Shown piece by piece: positions 5,324 to 8,873 of a DNA stretch of 8,873 nt. Under the pieces are notes generated by a model. It made no database searches. It was not told where the DNA came from and saw only the letters and a list, made by a program, of their open reading frames with translations. Made by a program: the position numbers and the translations under genes. Every line of letters starts with the position of its first letter. The first letter of the stretch is position 1. This DNA is from Wenzhouxiangella sp. (lineage in GTDB: Bacteria; Pseudomonadota; Gammaproteobacteria; Xanthomonadales; Wenzhouxiangellaceae), in NCBI GenBank assembly GCA_007135355.1, contig SLJA01000114.1:1-8873 (forward strand). Direction: 5' to 3'.

Positions 5324-7286
5324 TCAAGACAATGCCATCCCGCTGCTCCAGCACGGCCGGCTCGGGCAGCGAGTTCAGCAAGACGCCCAAGGCATCGGAC
5401 CGCGACCCGGTCAGCTTCTTCCAGCGCTGAAAACCCAACCAGCCCGGCTCGAGCCGGGCATGCCGCACCTGACCCAGCCACAATGGGGTGGCGCCCGGCA
5501 TCAGGCGCGCGCCCGAATCCCACAGGCGCAGCACCAGACGCTCATCGTCGAGCCGGTCCATGACCAGAACCAGATCTTCCGGTCGACCGGCAAAGTCGCG
5601 CAGCAGGGTGGGTGCTTCAACCTCCGGCGTGGCCACCAGATGACGCAGCAGGCCGACCGGATCACCGGTTGGCGGATAACGCCAGCCGGCTGCCAGCAAA
5701 CCGGTTTCAAGCGCGGATAAATCCGCTTCCAGCTGTAGGTCGAAACGCTGCTGCTGGTACGAGCCCAACACGGAACGGCGCTGCGGCAAGCGCTGCCACT
5801 CCGTTTCAATCCAGTCCTGCCGCTGCAGCTGGCGCACCGGCAATTCCAGCCGACTGGCCGCCAGTTTGTCGTCGTAAGCCAGCTGCACATGGGTGCCGGC
5901 AATCACGATAAATGCCAGCGAAAGCACCATGGCAAACCAGACCGGATGGGTGCGCGGTCGCGCTCGGCGCCGGTAAGCAATGCCCACCAGCGCCAGCCAG
6001 CCCGTGCCCAGGGCGAACGCGGCCAGCAAACCGATTAAGGAGGCCTGGCCGAGATAGAACTGAGCGAACCCAAGGGCGGCCAGCACCACGCTGGTCGACA
6101 GGTAGGGCCACTTGCGGCGACGGGCGTGCAAATCCTTGGCCACCATGACCGAGAAGAACCCGAAAATCAGCGAGGCCAGGGCAAAAGCCCGGTGCGGCAC
6201 CTCGTCCAGTCCGGATCCGGTTGCATCGGTGGGCACGACCAGCCCCATCAGGGCCGCCGTGATCTCGGCCAGCAACCAACCGCCGGCCACCGCGGTCACC
6301 CAGTAGCGCAGCGCATGGTAGCGGCGCTGCACCAGCAGCAGCAGCGCCACAACCCCGCTCAGCAGGGTCAGAACGCGGATATCGGCAGCCAGCACCAGGA
6401 CGACGAAAATCGGGTCGGCCAGATGGCTGCGCAGGCTGGCAGCCAGGCTGACGACTTGCAGTTCGGCATCCCAGGCCGGCAGGGCAAACGGGGCCACGAT
6501 CAGCATGGAGACCAGCAACACCAACGCCGCGGTCATCAGCAAACCCAGCAAGGCGATCGAGATGACCTGATGACGCCCGGGCTCGAACAGGTTGCCGACC
6601 AGACGCCCGGCGACCGGATGACGGTGGGCCCAGCGCACCAGGCTTTTCAGCCACCAGCCGCTGCGCCGCGCGGTAAATTCATAGATCACCCGCGTAATCC
6701 AGGCCACAAACCAGACCCCGAGCACGGCCAGCACCAGCAGCAAGACCAGGCGGCCGGCCAGCTCGGCGGCCAGATCCAGCGAGGCGCCGAAAACCATGCC
6801 CGGCACCAGGTAAACCGGGGCCCAAAGAATCCCCGCCGGCAGCGCAAAAGCCAGGAAGATCCAGCGCCGCAAACCCAGCATGCCGGCCAGCATGGGCACA
6901 ACCGGACGCATGGGTCCGATGAAGCGGGCGATGAAAATGCTCTTGCCACCGTGGCGGGCAAACAGCAGCTGCCCCGACTGCAGCAGCTCGGGGCGCCGAT
7001 GAAACGGCCAAAGACCCGGAATCCGCTCCTGGAAATGACGTCCGATCCAGTAACTGGCCAGGTCACCGCTCAAGGCGCCGAGCGTGGCCGCCAACCACAC
7101 CCACAAGAACAGGCTCAAGTCGAAGCCCACCACCGCCCCGACCAGAAACAGCAACACGATGCCCGGCATGACCAGACCCACAATGGCCAGGGACTCCAGC
7201 AGGGCGAAGACAAACGCCGCCAGCACCAGCCACATCGGGCGGGCTTCGATCAGGTCCATCAAGGCGGCGAGAAAACCGTTATCCAT
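5244..7286 (-). CDS. DedA (VTT) / degenerate PAP2-like / LssY-C fusion membrane protein
   Basis: The product has 680 residues in three parts. (a) DedA/VTT domain, about 15-200: LLES with E31, GDLASYWIGR (74-83), and the signature FIARFIGPMRPVVPMLAGM (118-136) with R121 and R127. DedA proteins are proton-linked membrane proteins implicated in undecaprenyl-phosphate or phospholipid movement. (b) About 240-440: six hydrophobic helices arranged like a PAP2 phosphatase and ending GFAQFYLG...LALVGIAYRRR, but with the catalytic motifs lost (see findings). (c) A last helix near 448-466, then a soluble part (about 475-660) resembling the LssY C-terminal domain (DWIETEWQRLP, LLAAGWRYPP, WLGQVRHARLEPGW, LLNSLP). 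DedA-PAP2-LssY fusions of this length are known in proteobacteria. The ATG at 7286 gives the normal DedA opening; no Shine-Dalgarno sequence is visible. The 3' end overlaps the LON-domain gene. Confidence 0.88.
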   Translation of the reverse strand: MDNGFLAALMDLIEARPMWLVLAAFVFALLESLAIVGLVMPGIVLLFLVGAVVGFDLSLFLWVWLAATLGALSGDLASYWIGRHFQERIPGLWPFHRRPELLQSGQLLFARHGGKSIFIARFIGPMRPVVPMLAGMLGLRRWIFLAFALPAGILWAPVYLVPGMVFGASLDLAAELAGRLVLLLVLAVLGVWFVAWITRVIYEFTARRSGWWLKSLVRWAHRHPVAGRLVGNLFEPGRHQVISIALLGLLMTAALVLLVSMLIVAPFALPAWDAELQVVSLAASLRSHLADPIFVVLVLAADIRVLTLLSGVVALLLLVQRRYHALRYWVTAVAGGWLLAEITAALMGLVVPTDATGSGLDEVPHRAFALASLIFGFFSVMVAKDLHARRRKWPYLSTSVVLAALGFAQFYLGQASLIGLLAAFALGTGWLALVGIAYRRRARPRTHPVWFAMVLSLAFIVIAGTHVQLAYDDKLAASRLELPVRQLQRQDWIETEWQRLPQRRSVLGSYQQQRFDLQLEADLSALETGLLAAGWRYPPTGDPVGLLRHLVATPEVEAPTLLRDFAGRPEDLVLVMDRLDDERLVLRLWDSGARLMPGATPLWLGQVRHARLEPGWLGFQRWKKLTGSRSDALGVLLNSLPEPAVLEQRDGIVLISLRSAIEPLPVQPAASMSPDAAADR
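5442..5459. repeat. perfect 18-bp palindrome inside the LssY-C coding region
   Basis: GCCCGGCTCGAGCCGGGC reads the same on both strands with no unpaired centre. It encodes the residues around ARLEPG (610-615) of the fusion protein and lies about 120 bases beyond the stop of the LON-domain gene on the plus strand. No T-run follows on either strand, so it is not a standard intrinsic terminator. It may reflect codon choice alone. Confidence 0.6.
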
Positions 7287-7321
7287 AAGAGTGAGGTGAA
7301 AACCGCATATTACGAACGCCC

Positions 7322-7337
7322 CGCGTCAAAGCGCGTC
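7322..7337. repeat. short direct repeat CGCGTC spaced one helical turn
   Basis: CGCGTC occurs at 7322-7327 and again at 7332-7337, with starts 10 bases apart, in the 154-base gap between the divergent DedA-fusion and dehydrogenase genes. Paired hexamers one turn apart are a common shape for a regulator site, but chance is likely in GC-rich DNA. No good promoter boxes could be placed around it on either strand. Confidence 0.3.
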
Positions 7338-7396
7338 GGGTAGCATAAGGTTCCTGTTGCGCGAGTGCCGTTGATGCCGGCCCGGGCGCATTGTCT

Positions 7397-7409
7397 CCGG
7401 CACTGCCGG
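7397..7409. promoter_or_regulatory. 13-bp inverted repeat upstream of the dehydrogenase gene
   Basis: CCGGCA-C-TGCCGG is a perfect 6-bp inverted repeat around one base, ending 31 bases before the dehydrogenase ATG. TGCCGG also occurs at 7375-7380. A one-base centre cannot form an RNA hairpin loop of normal size, so if functional it would be a DNA-binding site. Regulator unknown; chance is possible. Confidence 0.3.
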
Positions 7410-7440
7410 TCTACGTCTCGATTTGGCAAGGAATGGTTGC

Positions 7441-8262
7441 ATGACCCACTCTCTATCCGGCAAAACCCTGTTCATCACCGGCGCCTCGCGCGGCATCGGC
7501 AAAGCCATTGCCCTGCGTGCGGCCGCCGACGGCGCCAACATCGTCGTCGCCGCCAAGACCGAGCGCGCGCACCCCAGACTGCCGGGCACGATCCATACGG
7601 CCGCCGAAGAAATTGAAGCGGCCGGCGGCCGGGCGCTGGCCCTGAAACTCGACATCCGCGACGAGGATGCCGTGGCCGCGGCCATGGCCCGGGCAGCAGA
7701 GCACTTCGGCGGCATCGACATCCTGGTCAACAACGCCTCGGCCATTTTTCTGGCGCCGACACCAGAGGTACCGATGAAGCGCTTCGACCTCATGTTCGGG
7801 GTCAATGTTCGCGGCACTTTCGTCTGCTCGCAAGCCGCCCTGCCCTACTTGAAACAGGCCGACAATCCGCACATTCTCAACCTGTCGCCGCCGCTGAACA
7901 TGGACAAGCAGTGGTTCGCGCCGCACGTGGCCTACACCATGGCCAAGTACGGCATGAGCCTGTGCGTCCTGGGCATGGCCGAGGAGTTCAAGCCTCAAGG
8001 CATTGCGGTCAACGCGCTGTGGCCGCGCACGGTGATTGCCACCGCCGCGCTGGCCATGCTGGGCGGGGCGGTCAAGCCGGAGAACTGCCGCAAGCCCGAG
8101 ATCATGGCCGATGCCGCACGCTGGATTCTGACCCAGCCGGCGGCCGAAATCAGCGGCAATTTCTTCATCGACGACGAGGTGCTGGCGCGGGCCGGGGTCA
8201 CCGACCTGGAACCCTACGCGGTCAAGCCCGGCGAGCCGCTGCTGCCGGATCTGTTCGTATAA
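7441..8262 (+). CDS. short-chain dehydrogenase/reductase (HSDL2/FabG-like)
   Basis: The product has 273 residues and is a cytoplasmic NAD(P)-dependent oxidoreductase of the classical SDR type. Seen: cofactor loop TGASRGIG (13-20), D71 in LDIRDED, NNAS (97-100), N122 in VNVRG, catalytic S149 (ILNLSPP), and Y165-x3-K169 (YTMAKYGM), so the catalytic set is complete. The LNLSPPLNM stretch and the long insert after the cofactor loop (KTERAHPRLPGTIHTAAEEI, 39-58) resemble the HSDL2-like branch, whose substrate is not settled. The start is ATG at 7441, because AAGGA (7428-7432) stands eight bases before it; an upstream TTG at 7423 would overlap that site. It is divergent from the DedA fusion and convergent with the hydrolase, with six bases between stops. 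Confidence 0.93.
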   Translation: MTHSLSGKTLFITGASRGIGKAIALRAAADGANIVVAAKTERAHPRLPGTIHTAAEEIEAAGGRALALKLDIRDEDAVAAAMARAAEHFGGIDILVNNASAIFLAPTPEVPMKRFDLMFGVNVRGTFVCSQAALPYLKQADNPHILNLSPPLNMDKQWFAPHVAYTMAKYGMSLCVLGMAEEFKPQGIAVNALWPRTVIATAALAMLGGAVKPENCRKPEIMADAARWILTQPAAEISGNFFIDDEVLARAGVTDLEPYAVKPGEPLLPDLFV

Positions 8263-8268
8263 CGCCGA

Positions 8269-8820
8269 TCACTTGAGCAGGCGGGTGACCTCGCGAAAGC
8301 GCGGGTGATCCGCCGTCTGCATCAACTCGAACAGCACCATTTCGACATTGCTCAAGCAAACGCCGGCGGCGTCCATGCGGCGCAACGCGATCTCGCGATT
8401 GAAGGCCGAGCGCGAAGATACCGCATCACAGACCAGGTGCACGGCGTAGCCCTCGCGCTTGAGCGCCGCCGCCGTCTGCCACACGCAGACATGGGCCTCG
8501 ATACCGCACAAGAGCACCTGGCGCCGACCGCTGGCGCGGATGGCCTGCATCAGTCTCTGATCACCGCAGCAGCCGAAACTGGACTTGGCCAGGGGCGACA
8601 GACCATCAAGCTTTTCGACCAGTTCAGGCACCGTCGGGCCCAGCTTGTCGGGCAGCTGTTCGGCCCAGATGATCGGCACTTCGAGCAAGCGGCAGGCCTC
8701 GATCAGAATCTGCTGCTGGCGGATCATGGCTTCGGTCTCGTGCATCAACCGAGCCAGCTTGCCCTGCACATCGACCAGCAGGAGCAGGCTGTCTTCCAGG
8801 GTGGGATGGCGCAAATTCAT
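8269..8820 (-). CDS. isochorismatase-family cysteine hydrolase (ISOC1/2-like)
   Basis: The product has 183 residues and belongs to the isochorismatase-like superfamily. The catalytic triad typical of its nicotinamidase/hydrolase members can be read: D17 in LLLVDVQ (14-19), K79 in LAKSSFGCC (77-85) and C112 in CGIEAHVCVWQTA (105-117). The last motif and the length match the short ISOC1/ISOC2-like group, whose natural substrate is largely unknown, rather than true isochorismatases of siderophore pathways. A cytoplasmic location is expected, as there is no signal peptide. The ATG at 8820 is supported by GGAG (8830-8827) six bases upstream. Its stop lies six bases from the dehydrogenase stop; no terminator hairpin is seen between them. 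Confidence 0.93.
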   Translation of the reverse strand: MNLRHPTLEDSLLLLVDVQGKLARLMHETEAMIRQQQILIEACRLLEVPIIWAEQLPDKLGPTVPELVEKLDGLSPLAKSSFGCCGDQRLMQAIRASGRRQVLLCGIEAHVCVWQTAAALKREGYAVHLVCDAVSSRSAFNREIALRRMDAAGVCLSNVEMVLFELMQTADHPRFREVTRLLK

Positions 8821-8873
8821 GCTTGACTCCAGGCGAACGCGTGAATCGCCAGCTTACAGTGCCTGCAGGGTGC

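Noticed and set aside
6126..7343. 405-codon plus-strand frame rich in Q, H, G and P opposite the DedA domain
   Set aside because: The composition is the complement of leucine/alanine-rich membrane helices on the minus strand. The minus-strand protein has clear DedA motifs, so this is a shadow.
7287..7345. sigma70 promoter for the DedA fusion (TTGACG and TAATAT on the minus strand)
   Set aside because: The boxes are only 11 bases apart, too close for a sigma70 promoter, and no other -35 fits the TAATAT box.
8263..8268. bidirectional terminator between the convergent dehydrogenase and hydrolase genes
   Set aside because: Only six bases lie between the stops, and I see no hairpin with a T-run in the adjoining coding ends.
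1..8873. mobile element, defence system, CRISPR array or RNA gene
   Set aside because: No transposase, integrase, repeat-spacer pattern, tRNA-like cloverleaf or defence-type domain was recognised. The genes are ordinary chromosomal families with even GC content by eye.

Overview
This is a GC-rich chromosomal window from a Gram-negative bacterium. It most likely comes from a gammaproteobacterium near the Xanthomonadales, and a Wenzhouxiangella-like lineage would fit. The evidence is a short-LID adenylate kinase of 186 residues next to a diphosphate-type phosphofructokinase of the Xanthomonas kind, a TonB-dependent receptor with the 'VTGS..RRDEFTSAAP' opening seen in that group, and a peptidoglycan-recycling ligase (Mpl). 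The placement rests on remembered family features, not on a search. The content is mostly conserved chromosomal genes. I see no rRNA, tRNA, CRISPR, transposase or prophage gene, and no intergenic stretch longer than about 155 bases.

Layout: (1) 1-499, minus: N-terminal third or less of a TonB-dependent outer-membrane receptor, cut by the window edge. It has a convincing sigma70-type promoter with an AT-rich UP-like block upstream. (2) 649-1914, minus: diphosphate-fructose-6-phosphate phosphotransferase. (3) 2052-2612, plus: adk, divergent from the phosphofructokinase gene. (4) 2581-2859, minus: a TusA-like protein whose 3' end overlaps adk tail to tail. (5) 2887-5323, plus: a tight three-gene unit (small membrane protein, mpl, stand-alone LON-N-domain protein) joined by 4-base start/stop overlaps. 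(6) 5244-7286, minus: a large DedA / PAP2-like / LssY-C fusion membrane protein that overlaps the LON-domain gene by 80 bases at its 3' end. (7) 7441-8262, plus: a short-chain dehydrogenase of HSDL2/FabG-like type. (8) 8269-8820, minus: an isochorismatase-like cysteine hydrolase, convergent with the dehydrogenase.

How they work together: the phosphofructokinase (PPi-linked glycolysis and gluconeogenesis) and adk (adenylate balance) are central energy genes. The mpl unit recycles murein tripeptide into UDP-MurNAc-tripeptide. The DedA-type fusion probably acts in membrane lipid handling. The last two genes are general metabolic enzymes whose substrates cannot be told from sequence.

The most interesting observation is that the middle domain of the DedA fusion keeps the fold pattern of a PAP2 phosphatase but has lost nearly every catalytic residue of all three PAP2 motifs. 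It looks like an inactive lipid-phosphatase domain held between a DedA transporter-like domain and an LssY-C domain. Otherwise I found no convincing unknown multi-gene system here.
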